From positions 646,001 through 710,000 of the forward strand of contig NZ_LT985980.1 of assembly GCF_900291985.1 (NCBI RefSeq): DNA of 64,000 nucleotides, in the 5' to 3' direction. Source of the DNA: Lysinibacillus timonensis. GTDB taxonomy: Bacteria > Bacillota > Bacilli > Bacillales_A > Planococcaceae. A model generated the notes under the pieces. The model was not told the DNA's origin and did not search any database. It saw only the letters and a program-made list of their open reading frames with translations. Below are positions 54,006 through 63,696 of the stretch, one piece after another (position 1 is the stretch's first letter; each line of letters opens with the position of its first letter). Both the position numbers and the translations under genes were made by a program.

Positions 54006-55427
54006 TTAATAGTGTATCGCCAGTCCATCAACGGCTAGAGCTGCTTCTCCTATTACTTCACTTAATGTTGGATGTGGATGAATCGTTTCACCAATTTCCC
54101 AAGGGGTTGCATCAAGCAACATGGCGAGGGCTGCTTCCGAAATCATTTCTGTAACATGCGGACCTATCATATGAACTCCTAAAATATCATTTGTTTTTTG
54201 GTCTGCAATAAGCTTTACAAATCCATCCGATTCACCAAATACTAATGCTTTCCCAATCGCTTTAAATGGGAATTTTCCAATTTTCAACATATATCCTTTA
54301 TTTTTTGCTTCCTCTTCAGTTAATCCAATACTCGCAACTTCAGGATGGGAATAAATACAACGTGCAACATTAGCATATTGAATATCTTTAATTGTACCAT
54401 GAACAATATGTTCCACCGCGGCAATTCCTTCATGCGATGCGACATGTGCTAATTGCAAACCACCAATCACATCTCCAATTGCATAAATATGTTTTTCATT
54501 TGTTTGAAACGATTTGTTTACTTTAATAAACCCGGATTCCACTTCAATCTCTGTATTGTCTAAGCCAATATCTTCGCTATTTCCAATTCGGCCAACGGAT
54601 ACTAGTATTTTTTCTGCTTCAAATATTTGTTCCACACCATTGACAAGTGCAGAAGCTATTAAGCCATGGTCCAAGAGTTCCAAACGTTCTGATTGAATTT
54701 GGGCATTTGTGAAAATTTTAATACCTCGTCTCTTTAGAAGGTTTTCTACTTCTTTAGAAATGTCTACATCTTCTGTTGGAAGGATTCTGTCACTATATTC
54801 AATAACAGTTACATTTACCCCAAAATCTGCAAGCATAGAAGCCCATTCTATTCCTATTACGCCACCACCAATTATGAGAATAGAAGATGGCAACTCTTTC
54901 ATTTGTAGTGCGTGATCAGAGTTCATAATCCACTTACCATCCGGATTTAACCCATCTAAATGACGAGGGGACGATCCTGTGGCAATGATGATGTTCTTTG
55001 GTAGCAACATCTCATTTTCTTCACCCGTTTTTTCAACAGAAATCGTACCTGCCATCGGTGAGAAAATGGATGGTCCTAAAATCCGACCAGTTCCATAATA
55101 AACATCAATTTTTCCTTTTTTCATTAAGCTTTTCACGCCGTTATGAAGTTGCTCTATGATTAAATCCTTTCTACTTAAAACAGTGTTAAAATTTAAGTGA
55201 ACATTAGAAGTTTCTACACCATATTCTTTTGCATTTAACGATTGTCGATAAACTTCTGCACTTCTTAGCAATGCCTTACTAGGAATACATCCTTTGTGTA
55301 AACAAGTGCCACCAAGATGCTCTTTTTCAACAATTGCAGTAGAAAGGCCTAGCTGACTTGCTTTTATTGCAGCTACATATCCCCCTGTTCCACCACCTAG
55401 TATGACTAGATCATATTCTTGAGCCAT
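54006..55427 (-). CDS. lpdV: Dihydrolipoyl dehydrogenase (E3) of the bkd complex
   Basis: A 473-residue pyridine-nucleotide disulfide oxidoreductase that reoxidises the lipoyl groups of E2. The redox disulfide is GGTCLHKGCIPSK, two dinucleotide folds are LVILGGGTGGY and ILIIGGGVIGIEWASM, and the C-terminal HPHPTLSE is the catalytic histidine. The start ATG at 55425-55427 follows GGGGGATTATC; an earlier in-frame ATG is too close. It lies between bcd and bkdAA, so it serves this complex. Confidence 0.93.
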   Translation of the reverse strand: MAQEYDLVILGGGTGGYVAAIKASQLGLSTAIVEKEHLGGTCLHKGCIPSKALLRSAEVYRQSLNAKEYGVETSNVHLNFNTVLSRKDLIIEQLHNGVKSLMKKGKIDVYYGTGRILGPSIFSPMAGTISVEKTGEENEMLLPKNIIIATGSSPRHLDGLNPDGKWIMNSDHALQMKELPSSILIIGGGVIGIEWASMLADFGVNVTVIEYSDRILPTEDVDISKEVENLLKRRGIKIFTNAQIQSERLELLDHGLIASALVNGVEQIFEAEKILVSVGRIGNSEDIGLDNTEIEVESGFIKVNKSFQTNEKHIYAIGDVIGGLQLAHVASHEGIAAVEHIVHGTIKDIQYANVARCIYSHPEVASIGLTEEEAKNKGYMLKIGKFPFKAIGKALVFGESDGFVKLIADQKTNDILGVHMIGPHVTEMISEAALAMLLDATPWEIGETIHPHPTLSEVIGEAALAVDGLAIHY

Positions 55428-55480
55428 GATAATCCCCCTAAACATGTTGGGAAAGGCCTACACCTATCCACACTTGCATT

Positions 55481-56575
55481 TTATCTTCCATTCAAAATAT
55501 TTTTCTCATTGCGTAAAAATTGCTTTCTCGATTTTGATAGACGCTTAATTCTCTCTTCTGCTAATCGATTTGCCGCTAAGTAAGTAGGAATATTTTGCTG
55601 TTTTGAAATATCAAATACTTTTGTTATATTATCATAGATTGTCTCTACACGTTTCATTGCACGCTCTCGATTATAACCAATTAATTCATCTGCGACATTA
55701 ATTACTCCTCCTGCATTAATCACATAATCAGGGGCATACACGATTCCTAATTCATGTATAATATCTCCATGACGAGATTCTTTTAATTGATTATTTGCGG
55801 ACCCTGCAATAACCTTTGCTTTAAAATTCGGAATTGTTTCATCGTTTATAATCGCTCCTAAAGCACACGGTGAGAAAACATCTACATCTTGTTTATAGAT
55901 GTCATTCGGTAATACCATTTTAGCACCAAAATCCTGAATAACTCGTTCAATAGCTTTTTTGTTAATATCTGTTACAACTAGTATTGCACCTTCTTGATGT
56001 AGATAGTCACACAATGTATAGGCAACATTTCCGAGTCCTTGAACCGCAACTCTTACACCCTTCATTGAGTCAACGCCTAGTGCTTCCTTCACAGCTGCCT
56101 TCATCCCTAAAAATACTCCATATGCTGTTACAGGTGATGGATTCCCTGATGATCCGAACATTGGTGAGATTCCCGTAACATAATTTGTTTCCTCATGAAT
56201 AAGGTCCATATCCGATACTGTTGTTCCTACATCCTCAGCCGTAATATAACGCCCATTTAAACCTTGAATAAAACGACCAAGCGCTCGAAACATTTCTTCA
56301 TTTTTATCTTTAATAGGGTCACCGATGATTACTGTTTTTCCTCCACCCAAATTTAACCCTGCAACTGCATTTTTATAGGTCATCCCCCGCGCTAGTCGGA
56401 GTGCGTCATCAATTGCCTGTTCTTCAGTTGCATATGGCCACATTCGCACGCCACCAAGTGCAGGGCCAAGTGTTGTATCATGGATTGCAATGATTGCTTT
56501 CAAGCCTGAAGTGTGATCCTGACAAAATAAGAGTTGTTCGTAATCATACTTTTCCATATACTTAAAGATTTCCAT
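55481..56575 (-). CDS. bcd: Leucine dehydrogenase (Glu/Leu/Phe/Val dehydrogenase)
   Basis: A 364-residue NAD-dependent dehydrogenase that deaminates leucine, valine and isoleucine to their 2-oxoacids, the first step of the pathway. [18 protein letters not shown] and [15 protein letters not shown] hold the substrate and lysine site; [18 protein letters not shown] is the NAD fold. First gene of the operon; the ATG follows GAGGGG. In Bacillus subtilis ptb and buk flank bcd; here lpdV follows directly, without them. Confidence 0.93.
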   Translation of the reverse strand: MEIFKYMEKYDYEQLLFCQDHTSGLKAIIAIHDTTLGPALGGVRMWPYATEEQAIDDALRLARGMTYKNAVAGLNLGGGKTVIIGDPIKDKNEEMFRALGRFIQGLNGRYITAEDVGTTVSDMDLIHEETNYVTGISPMFGSSGNPSPVTAYGVFLGMKAAVKEALGVDSMKGVRVAVQGLGNVAYTLCDYLHQEGAILVVTDINKKAIERVIQDFGAKMVLPNDIYKQDVDVFSPCALGAIINDETIPNFKAKVIAGSANNQLKESRHGDIIHELGIVYAPDYVINAGGVINVADELIGYNRERAMKRVETIYDNITKVFDISKQQNIPTYLAANRLAEERIKRLSKSRKQFLRNEKNILNGR

Positions 56576-56595
56576 TGCATAACAACCCCTCTCAC

Positions 56596-56622
56596 TTTTC
56601 GTAAGCGCTTTCTTTACGAAAA
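56596..56622 (-). promoter_or_regulatory. cre-like site inside a perfect inverted repeat, in front of bcd
   Basis: TTTTCGTAA (56596-56604) and TTACGAAAA (56614-56622) form a perfect inverted repeat. The enclosed sequence, read on the minus strand, is AGAAAGCGCTTACG, matching the CcpA cre consensus at 12 of 14 positions. It lies close to the bcd start codon, where carbon catabolite repression or an unknown regulator could block the bkd operon. Confidence 0.6.
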
Positions 56623-56827
56623 GGTGATATTTACCCTATAATATTCAAAAAAATTCTGGAATACATACCATATTCCTACAATACTTTTAAAACGCCTATG
56701 AATCAAGATATTATTCAATTAAAAATTTCTTTAGGTAATGGATAAACATTCAACTTACGTAACAATCCCTACCTTGACTTTCATCTTCCCGAATGTACAA
56801 TTAAACTAAGTGTAAGGAGGATATCTT

Positions 56828-57070
56828 ATGGCACGAATGTTAGCTTTCATTGTATTGTTAATACCAGCGATTATGGCAGGTGCTGGTATTAAATTTATGC
56901 GGGATACATTATATGCAAAATTAATCACACCGTTTCCATGGTTATGGTTACAATTTGTAATTGGCGTTATTTTCTTTGTAATTGGACTTGGATTTTTTGC
57001 AGGCTTTTTACTCCATAGAGACCGAAAAAACGGACGAGTTGCCTCTACTTTCCAAAAAGAATCCAAATAA
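56828..57070 (+). CDS. yqzF: DUF2627 small membrane protein (YqzF-like)
   Basis: An 80-residue protein with two membrane segments (LAFIVLLIPAIMAGAGI, about residues 5-21, and WLWLQFVIGVIFFVIGLGFF, about 38-57) and a basic C-terminus. Motif KFMRDTLY and LLHRDRK match the DUF2627 family next to the glycerophosphodiesterase in Bacillus. Function unknown. Divergent from bcd, with AGGAGG before ATG, and convergent on the glycerophosphodiesterase gene. Confidence 0.82.
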   Translation: MARMLAFIVLLIPAIMAGAGIKFMRDTLYAKLITPFPWLWLQFVIGVIFFVIGLGFFAGFLLHRDRKNGRVASTFQKESK

Positions 57071-57106
57071 AAAAAGACGTTCTATGTTGGTAGAACGTCT
57101 TTTTTA
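57070..57106. terminator. Bidirectional terminator between yqzF and the GDPD gene
   Basis: Arms AAAAAAGACGTTCTA and TAGAACGTCTTTTTT with a short loop, A- and T-rich on the two sides. Confidence 0.9.
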
Positions 57107-57823
57107 CTAATTTTGCATTGTTAGTACTTTATCAGGAAAATCTGTAATCCACCCAAATACTTGAGGGTTGGGGTTCATTAAAAATTGTTCATTCCCTTTA
57201 ATTGAGTAGCATCGCAACAATTTATTCGCTTGCTTACAGTACTCAAAATAAGGTTGCTTATAGTATCTTTTATGAGCATGAACGGCATCAATATGAGACA
57301 TGTTTTTTAATTTTTCCCAATCAAACTTTTTTGTAACTAGTATAGCAGTTTGAAAATCCGGCCTTTGCATTTTTACTACTCTTAGCAATTCGTCATGAAA
57401 TGATGAAAAATGACTGTCTTTAGGTAATTTTAAATTTTGTAAAAAACCAATAATAGCTTCGTTATTTCTCAATAATGATTCCTTTAATTCGATATTAAGT
57501 GGCACATTTTCTTCGTTTGACCATTCAACGACTTGTTGTAAGCTTGGAATACTAAAATTTGTAAATCTCCTCCAAAATCGTTTGCCTATTCGAACTGTTT
57601 TTAATTCTTCAAAAGAACACGCTTCTACCATTTTATTTACCCCAGCTAATCTTTTTAAATCTAAATCGTGATAAACAATGAGTACATTGTCTTTCGTTAC
57701 TTGTACGTCAATCTCAATACCATCTGCGCCTAATTCTTTTGCTTTTTCAAATGCCTGTATTGTATTTTCAAGTATATAACCTGAAGCTCCTCTATGAGCA
57801 TAGATTGGAATTTTATTAGACAT
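57107..57823 (-). CDS. Glycerophosphodiester phosphodiesterase
   Basis: A 238-residue GDPD TIM barrel (YqiK-like). AHRGASGYILENTIQAFEKAKELGADGIEIDVQVTKD (shown in part) gives the metal and base residues HRG, EN, EID, and the active-site HxxNIEIK type reads PLNIELKESLL. It splits glycerophosphodiesters, for example from phospholipid breakdown, to glycerol-3-phosphate. No signal peptide is seen. Its start overlaps the end of the FapA-like gene by eight bases, so they are co-transcribed. Confidence 0.9.
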   Translation of the reverse strand: MSNKIPIYAHRGASGYILENTIQAFEKAKELGADGIEIDVQVTKDNVLIVYHDLDLKRLAGVNKMVEACSFEELKTVRIGKRFWRRFTNFSIPSLQQVVEWSNEENVPLNIELKESLLRNNEAIIGFLQNLKLPKDSHFSSFHDELLRVVKMQRPDFQTAILVTKKFDWEKLKNMSHIDAVHAHKRYYKQPYFEYCKQANKLLRCYSIKGNEQFLMNPNPQVFGWITDFPDKVLTMQN

Positions 57824-59387
57824 TTAACTCCCCGTTCTCTAGACGAAATGCTCCATTAGTTATTTTAGATAAAACGGTGCTTTTCTTACCGATTTGTAGA
57901 TAAGTACCAGGTAATGCTTCTTTCCGAACAATAATTTCTTCTTTGGTAGATTGTCGCAGTTCGTTCATTAATTGTTTAATTTCTGCATCCAGTAATCCGG
58001 CATCCATTTTCTTCTTTTCAACTTGTTTTTCCACTTGTTGAAAAGCAGCTAACTGGTTTTCAGTCATTTTTTCTTTATATATTGTCATACTATTTAATTG
58101 AGAAGAGAGTTGTAGAATCTCATCATTTAACCTTTTTAGCAAAGAGGCTTTTTCTTTAATGATTTCTTGCTTTTTTTGTTTACTAATACTATCAACAATT
58201 AGTTCAGTACGCCGTTCTAACCGATTTCCTGTTATTGCAGTGATAATCGTATCTTTTGCAACAACTCGACCACCAATAATTTTCCCTTTCCGTTCATCAA
58301 CAAGAATTTTGTTAGCAGATAGATTGGAACTTAATGCGTATGAGCCGATGACGATTTCCTCTCCAGCAATAAGATTGGCTTCATTAACATGTTTAACAAA
58401 TATATTTTTACCGGCTTCTATTAATGTTTCTCCTAGACCAAAGACACCGCCGCGGATATATACATCACCTTGTTTAGAGTGAATTAGTTTGGCTCCTGTT
58501 ACACCTTCTAGATGTTCTATAGATATATCACCTGTAGCAATAACTTTAAAACCATTTTGTATTGTACCCTTAATAGTAATAGATCCATCGAACTCTATAT
58601 TCCCCGTTTCAATACCTACGTCACCATCTATAGGTAAGTGTCGGCTAATAGTGAGAAGACCTTGACGCTGTTCTAGAACTCCTTTTTGGGTTGATCTTAA
58701 TACAATTTTCCCATCCTCTTCTACTTCCATCGCAGAATGTCGATCATATTTTAACGGCACATCTTTCCCTGGTTGGGCTTGTACAGTTTCACCTAAAATA
58801 TTTATTCCAGAAATACCGAGTTGTGCCGGTATTTTCTCACCTAACCATGTACCTTCTGTAATTTCAACAAAAAAATTCATATCAAAATAATTTGCACGTC
58901 CGTCCTCTAGAATAATCGGTTTCCTTTCAGGTATTTCTAAATACCTTACTTGTGCATCTTGACCACTAATTGGGTTGGTCCCTTTTGCTATTTCTATGGT
59001 TTTTCCTGTCTGAACCATTGTTAAATCAATTGGCATTATTCCATGAACAATTTTTTTCTCGGATATCATGCTATTAATTGATTTTAAGAGTGACTCTTTA
59101 TTTCCTTGAATGTACTCTTTTGATTCATTTATTACCATAGTAGCTGACATTTTACTGTCGTCGATTTCAATTTGTATACTTGGTAGCCATATACCAATCT
59201 CAGTTGGTTGGGGTGTTTCTTTACTTAATACACTCTTTAATAAAGCAAAATTTAATAATTTTAAACGAGGGTGACACGTCAATATCTCATCAAATTCCTT
59301 TAGTGAAAAACCAGTCTTAAAAGTTTTTAAAAATACCTTTCCATTTTCTTCAGTAATCTCTAAATATTCATTTGTGTAAATTGCCAT
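57816..59387 (-). CDS. FapA-like DUF342 protein
   Basis: A 523-residue DUF342 protein (FapA, flagellar assembly protein A domain). An N-terminal alpha/beta part (to about 190) is followed by a right-handed beta-helix (about 190-385) with repeated G.V.I.GNI.F patterns such as GDVGIETGNIEFDGSITIKG, and a C-terminal coiled coil (about 385-490, KKQEIIKEKASLLKRLNDEI). The role in Bacillales is unclear: polymer scaffold, cell-surface or flagellar. It starts the two-gene unit with the GDPD gene. Confidence 0.8.
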   Translation of the reverse strand: MAIYTNEYLEITEENGKVFLKTFKTGFSLKEFDEILTCHPRLKLLNFALLKSVLSKETPQPTEIGIWLPSIQIEIDDSKMSATMVINESKEYIQGNKESLLKSINSMISEKKIVHGIMPIDLTMVQTGKTIEIAKGTNPISGQDAQVRYLEIPERKPIILEDGRANYFDMNFFVEITEGTWLGEKIPAQLGISGINILGETVQAQPGKDVPLKYDRHSAMEVEEDGKIVLRSTQKGVLEQRQGLLTISRHLPIDGDVGIETGNIEFDGSITIKGTIQNGFKVIATGDISIEHLEGVTGAKLIHSKQGDVYIRGGVFGLGETLIEAGKNIFVKHVNEANLIAGEEIVIGSYALSSNLSANKILVDERKGKIIGGRVVAKDTIITAITGNRLERRTELIVDSISKQKKQEIIKEKASLLKRLNDEILQLSSQLNSMTIYKEKMTENQLAAFQQVEKQVEKKKMDAGLLDAEIKQLMNELRQSTKEEIIVRKEALPGTYLQIGKKSTVLSKITNGAFRLENGELNV

Positions 59388-59827
59388 TTAAACCATCCCC
59401 CTTATATTAAGTATAATCAATTATTACCAATTTGTTTAGAGGTTTCTGGTAACTAGTGGCAAACGCTATTAATGAATATGAATCTGCACTCATTAATAGC
59501 GTTTTGTTAGTTGTTGAATTTATCATCATCTACCGGGTTAAATCAAGATTGTTTTCGGATTTATATCATCAAATTTTTGAAATAAGCGCAATTATAGAAG
59601 CCAAAATTGTTTATGCGTAAAACGGACATCCCAGTTGACATTCTTGCTTTGTCACCTCCTATGACCGTTTAGATATTAACAGCAAACATAATTATTTTAA
59701 TATAATTTATACATCTATTAAGGTGGCAGTTATTTGAATCTCCGAATTTCAAACATAAAAAAATACTCTACAAATTATTCCAGCATGAAATATTGTAGAG
59801 TATTCAAAAAAATAGTTATTTTAGATT
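59388..59827. other. Intergenic region left of spo0A
   Basis: Holds a terminator-like hairpin (59463-59505, arms AAACGCTATTAATG and CATTAATAGCGTTT) and the spo0A terminator (59762-59806). A minus-strand AGGAGGTG at 59653-59660 precedes a 26-residue frame (59561-59641) whose spacing is poor; I do not call it a gene. Nothing else recognised. Confidence 0.5.
59762..59806 (-). terminator. Terminator after spo0A
   Basis: Arms AATACTCTACA and TGTAGAGTATT with a long loop, followed on the minus strand by a T run. Confidence 0.75.
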
Positions 59828-60619
59828 TTAAGACGCAACTAACTCAATTCGAATCTTGTCCGCAATCATTGCGATAAATTCCGAATTTGTTGGTTTTGAT
59901 TTAAGATGGTGTACTGTGTAACCGAACATTTGGGAAATAGATTCATAGTTTCCACGATTCCATGCTACTTCAATGGCATGACGAATCGCACGTTCTACAC
60001 GTGACGGTGTTGTACCAAATTTTTTCGCGATTTCTGGATATAAGATTTTTGTTACCGAACCTAATAATTCAATATCATAATATACCATCTGAATCGCTTC
60101 TCTTAAATATGAATATCCCTTAATATGAGCAGGAACACCAATTTCTTTGATAATAGCAGTAATTGTTGTATCGAGTTGACGCTGATTTACTTTCCCTACT
60201 GGTTCTGGTTGTAAAATACTTTGGCGTTTTACCGTTTCAGTTTTTTGACCGGCACAATGTAAAATCTTTTGAACGAGTTGGTCAAATTCAAACGGCTTTA
60301 ACATGAAATACGAAGCACCAAAATTAACAGCTTGTTTCATTACATCTTCTTGACCAAACGCTGTTAACATAATAACTTGCGTGCTAGCTAGACGATCATC
60401 ATTATACATTGTTTCTAAGACAGCTAAGCCGTCCAAATGTGGCATAATAATATCTAGAAGCAAAACATCTGGCTGATGTTCTTCTAACATTTTTAAACAC
60501 AATTTCCCATTCGGAGCTGTTGCTACAATTTCGATTTCAGGATGGTCGTCAAAAAATTGCTCCAATGTTCTAACTAATTCTCTGTTATCGTCGGCAACTG
60601 CCACTCTAACTTTCGTCAA
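59828..60619 (-). CDS. spo0A: Sporulation master regulator Spo0A
   Basis: A 263-residue response regulator that controls entry into sporulation. The receiver domain has the acidic pair in [10 protein letters not shown], the phosphorylation site Asp56 in [12 protein letters not shown], and [10 protein letters not shown] and KPFEFDQL. The C-terminal DNA-binding domain reads [25 protein letters not shown]. The start is TTG after GAGGGGGAA. The gene follows spoIVB as in other Bacillales. 0A boxes upstream predict autoregulation. Confidence 0.97.
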   Translation of the reverse strand: MTKVRVAVADDNRELVRTLEQFFDDHPEIEIVATAPNGKLCLKMLEEHQPDVLLLDIIMPHLDGLAVLETMYNDDRLASTQVIMLTAFGQEDVMKQAVNFGASYFMLKPFEFDQLVQKILHCAGQKTETVKRQSILQPEPVGKVNQRQLDTTITAIIKEIGVPAHIKGYSYLREAIQMVYYDIELLGSVTKILYPEIAKKFGTTPSRVERAIRHAIEVAWNRGNYESISQMFGYTVHHLKSKPTNSEFIAMIADKIRIELVAS

Positions 60620-60702
60620 AAAAATTCCCCCTCAACCTAAATTCTACTTATTTATACCCCTTTTTGTATATAGTCACAGTCTTTTCACTTGACGATTCTA
60701 AT

Positions 60703-60709
60703 TTCGACA
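60703..60709 (-). promoter_or_regulatory. 0A box upstream of spo0A
   Basis: On the minus strand TGTCGAA, a perfect Spo0A target, lies 84 bases upstream of the spo0A start codon. A second site, TGTCGAT (6 of 7), is at 60773-60779. Confidence 0.7.
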
Positions 60710-60838
60710 TTTTGTTAAAAAAACCTTTTTAGTCATAAAAATTAGTTATGCAGTAATACACTTTCATTTTATATCGACAGGATTACTGCCGATTCAACAT
60801 GTATGTATAGAACAGAATGCAGAAAAATAATAAATAAT

Positions 60839-60882
60839 AAAAAAAACGACTACACATAACCTTCAAGTGTAGTCGTTTTTAC
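60839..60882 (-). terminator. Terminator after spoIVB
   Basis: Arms AAAACGACTACAC and GTGTAGTCGTTTT with a T run on the minus strand. Confidence 0.85.
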
Positions 60883-61830
60883 TCATTCTGGTGCCTTTTT
60901 CAACATTTCAACTACCGTAATTGCGGCACCTTTTTCAGGTTGTTCGACAAACATATGCGTAACTGCTCCTACAAATTTCCCGTTTTGAATGATTGGACTA
61001 CCACTCATTCCTTGCAATATTCCGCCAGTTTTCTCTAATAATTTCTCGTCTGTTACAACAAATTGTAAAAAACTATCTTCAATTTTCACAATATCGATTG
61101 TAAACTTTTCGACATCTGAACCTTCAATGGCTGTATATAGTTCTGCTTGTCCTAATTCTATATCTTCTTCATGAATAATATCAATAGGTTGTCGTAAACT
61201 TTCATTAGATTTACTTTCCCAATTACCAAAAATCCCGTAAAGATTATTTGATTCAACATTACCTAATCGAATATTATTGTTTTCGATAACAGATATTTTA
61301 TATCCTGGGTGGCCTGGACTACTCTTTTTGATTTGTTCAATTGAAGCTAAAAAAATCGATCCTTCAGTGAATTTTGGAGGTGCATTTAAAACTCCATCAA
61401 CAATTTGATGACCTAAAGCACCATATTCCTTTGATTCAGGATCTATAAATGTTAGTGTGCCAATGCCATCCGTTTCATCCTTTAAAAAAGGTAGTATGTT
61501 ATTCGCTTCTTCATTTGTTAATGTGATTTGTCTTTCATTATTACTTTTTTGTACAGAAATGGTCAATTTATCTGTATTTAATCCATCTTTTAGAGTGTCA
61601 ACAGAATTCGTCTTTCGTCCATTTATTTCTGTTATGACGTCACCCTTTTTTAGCCATTCACCATTCGGTAATAACACATCATGAGCAACATAGACAAATG
61701 GCAATTGCAACTGTATGCCAATTGATTCACCCATCGGAATGAGCTTTTTCGCTTGAGCAAATGCTGTTGGTGAAAAAGTATAAATTATGAGTAAAACAAT
61801 TGTCATCAGATTACGCAAATGACGTTTCAT
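60883..61830 (-). CDS. spoIVB: SpoIVB serine peptidase (S55), shorter than in Bacillus subtilis
   Basis: A 315-residue secreted or membrane-anchored protease that signals from the forespore and triggers sigma-K activation. An N-terminal hydrophobic segment (residues 8-25), a PDZ-like domain (about 30-105, GESIGIQLQLPF and LKKGDVITEINGR) and the S55 peptidase follow: the histidine in GALGHQI (His141) and the serine in GMSGSP (274-279). Bacillus subtilis SpoIVB is about 425 residues as I recall; the missing part would be N-terminal to the PDZ domain. The ATG follows AGGAGG. Confidence 0.9.
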   Translation of the reverse strand: MKRHLRNLMTIVLLIIYTFSPTAFAQAKKLIPMGESIGIQLQLPFVYVAHDVLLPNGEWLKKGDVITEINGRKTNSVDTLKDGLNTDKLTISVQKSNNERQITLTNEEANNILPFLKDETDGIGTLTFIDPESKEYGALGHQIVDGVLNAPPKFTEGSIFLASIEQIKKSSPGHPGYKISVIENNNIRLGNVESNNLYGIFGNWESKSNESLRQPIDIIHEEDIELGQAELYTAIEGSDVEKFTIDIVKIEDSFLQFVVTDEKLLEKTGGILQGMSGSPIIQNGKFVGAVTHMFVEQPEKGAAITVVEMLKKAPE

Positions 61831-61927
61831 AGTCCACCTCCTCTAAAGTTTGTAACATTACTATGTGTCAGAAATCGAACATTAATAAGAGGTAAATATT
61901 TGTCGTGAAATACGCATAATAAAAATA

Positions 61928-61974
61928 AAAAATTGCCGACCAATACATAATATTAGTGTCGACAATTTTGATAA
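61928..61974 (-). terminator. Terminator after recN
   Basis: Arms AAATTGCCGAC and GTCGACAATTT with a 15-base loop; T-rich on the minus strand. Confidence 0.7.
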
Positions 61975-61975
61975 A

Positions 61976-63676
61976 TTATATTTTGACTTTATTTTCTTTT
62001 TTTCTTTCTTCTGCTAAATTTAATAACTCACGAGCATGTTGTAACGTCAATTCTGTAATTTCTGTACCACTCATCATACGACTAATTTCTTCTGCACGTT
62101 GTTCTTTATTAATATTAGAAACAGTCGTAAAAGTACGATTTTGTTCGACTTCTTTCCTTATTAAATAATGTTGATCCGCCATCGCGGCAACTTGAGGTAA
62201 ATGGGTTATACATAATACCTGTGAATGAGTCGAAATAGCAGATATTTTTTCAGCAATTGCTTGTGCCACCCGTCCACTAACACCCGTATCGACTTCGTCA
62301 AAAATAATGGATGTAATCCCATCAGCTGACGAGAAGATGGTTTTTAAGGCAAGCATGATTCTAGACAGCTCTCCACCGGAAGCTATTTTAGGTAATGATT
62401 TAGGTGGCTCTCCTACATTTGTTGAAATATAGAAAGTAATTAAATCTTTACCCGTTACTTCAAACTGATTTAAGCTATCAAACTTTACGATAAATTTCGC
62501 CTTCTCCATATGTAAGTCACGAAGCTGCTCCATAATTGCCTCACTAAGGCTTATTGCGCTATCTTGTCTAAGCTTCGTTAGTTTATGCGCAAGGTTCTCT
62601 AATTGCTTTTCTTGTTCGATAAGCTTTATTTCCGCTACTCGGATTGCTTCATCACGGTTTAGAAGTTGATCTAATTCTTCCTTTATTCTTCCATGATACA
62701 GGAGTATTTCTTCAACAGTCGTACCATATTTACGTTTCATCATTTGATATTGTGACAACCGTAATTCAACCTCATTTAACCTTTCTGGGTTAAATTCAAG
62801 TTCATCTAGTACATTTTTAATTTGGTATGCTGCATCTTGTAAGGAATAAAACGATGATGATACAGCTTCTTGGGCTTCTTTAAACTGCTGATCAAGCTCA
62901 ACAATATCATCTAATTCACTCATCGCATTTCCAATTAAGTCAAGTCCCTTCATTTCTCCTGAAATTGCATCATAAGCCAAATTAGCATGTTCAAAGATTT
63001 TATGGAAATTGGAAAGTCTACGTCTTTCGTCAAGTAGGTCTTCTTCTTCACCCACTTTTAATTTTGCTTCTTCAATTTCATTTATTTGGAACTGATATAA
63101 ATCTATTTTTTGGATGGATCGTTTTTCATCTATATTTAATTGAGCAATTTCTTTACTAAGTTGACGATATGCTCGGTATGCTTGAATATATTGCTCTTTT
63201 ACGGATGAAATTTTATTCGATGCAAAGTGGTCAAGTAGTTGTATATGTTGCTTTTCATCCATAAGTTCCTGATTTTCATGTTGTCCATGAATATCGACTA
63301 ATTTCCCACCTACATCACGTAATATCGATAAAGGAACCATTTTCCCATTTACACGACAAACACTCTTACCATTTTCATTGATATCGCGATTTAAAATGAC
63401 GGTATCCTCTTCTACCTCAACCCCAAGCTCTTGTAGTCTTTCATAAATTGCATGATGATTTTCTGTTATTTGAAATAATCCAGTCAGCTCAGCTTTTTTC
63501 GCACCGTGGCGAACAAAATCTTGAGAAGCTCGTCCACCCGCTAATAAATGTACCGCATCAATAATAATTGATTTACCAGCACCTGTTTCACCAGTCAATA
63601 CCGTTAAACCACCAGAAAAACTAACGGTGAGATCATCGATAATTGCAAAATTACGAATACTCAGCTCTCTTAACAA
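61976..63676 (-). CDS. recN: DNA repair protein RecN
   Basis: A 566-residue SMC-like ATPase for double-strand break repair. Walker A is TVLTGETGAGKSIIID (about residue 28), the middle 200 residues are a coiled coil with a hinge-like break near 270, and the C-terminal part has ASGGELSRIMLALK (signature) and TSIIFDEVDTGVSG (Walker B). Start is TTG, eight bases after GAGGTG. It lies 20 bases after argR in the usual argR-recN-spoIVB order. Confidence 0.95.
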   Translation of the reverse strand: MLRELSIRNFAIIDDLTVSFSGGLTVLTGETGAGKSIIIDAVHLLAGGRASQDFVRHGAKKAELTGLFQITENHHAIYERLQELGVEVEEDTVILNRDINENGKSVCRVNGKMVPLSILRDVGGKLVDIHGQHENQELMDEKQHIQLLDHFASNKISSVKEQYIQAYRAYRQLSKEIAQLNIDEKRSIQKIDLYQFQINEIEEAKLKVGEEEDLLDERRRLSNFHKIFEHANLAYDAISGEMKGLDLIGNAMSELDDIVELDQQFKEAQEAVSSSFYSLQDAAYQIKNVLDELEFNPERLNEVELRLSQYQMMKRKYGTTVEEILLYHGRIKEELDQLLNRDEAIRVAEIKLIEQEKQLENLAHKLTKLRQDSAISLSEAIMEQLRDLHMEKAKFIVKFDSLNQFEVTGKDLITFYISTNVGEPPKSLPKIASGGELSRIMLALKTIFSSADGITSIIFDEVDTGVSGRVAQAIAEKISAISTHSQVLCITHLPQVAAMADQHYLIRKEVEQNRTFTTVSNINKEQRAEEISRMMSGTEITELTLQHARELLNLAEERKKENKVKI

Positions 63677-63696
63677 TCCTTACCACCTCGTTCGTA

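Noticed and set aside
56576-56827. Sigma-54 promoter for the bkd operon
   Set aside because: No GG and GC elements at the -24 and -12 spacing (TGGCAC-N5-TTGC) were found on the minus strand.
59561-59641. 26-residue frame with AGGAGGTG upstream, left of spo0A
   Set aside because: The spacing of 13 bases is too long, and the sequence resembles no known sporulation peptide.
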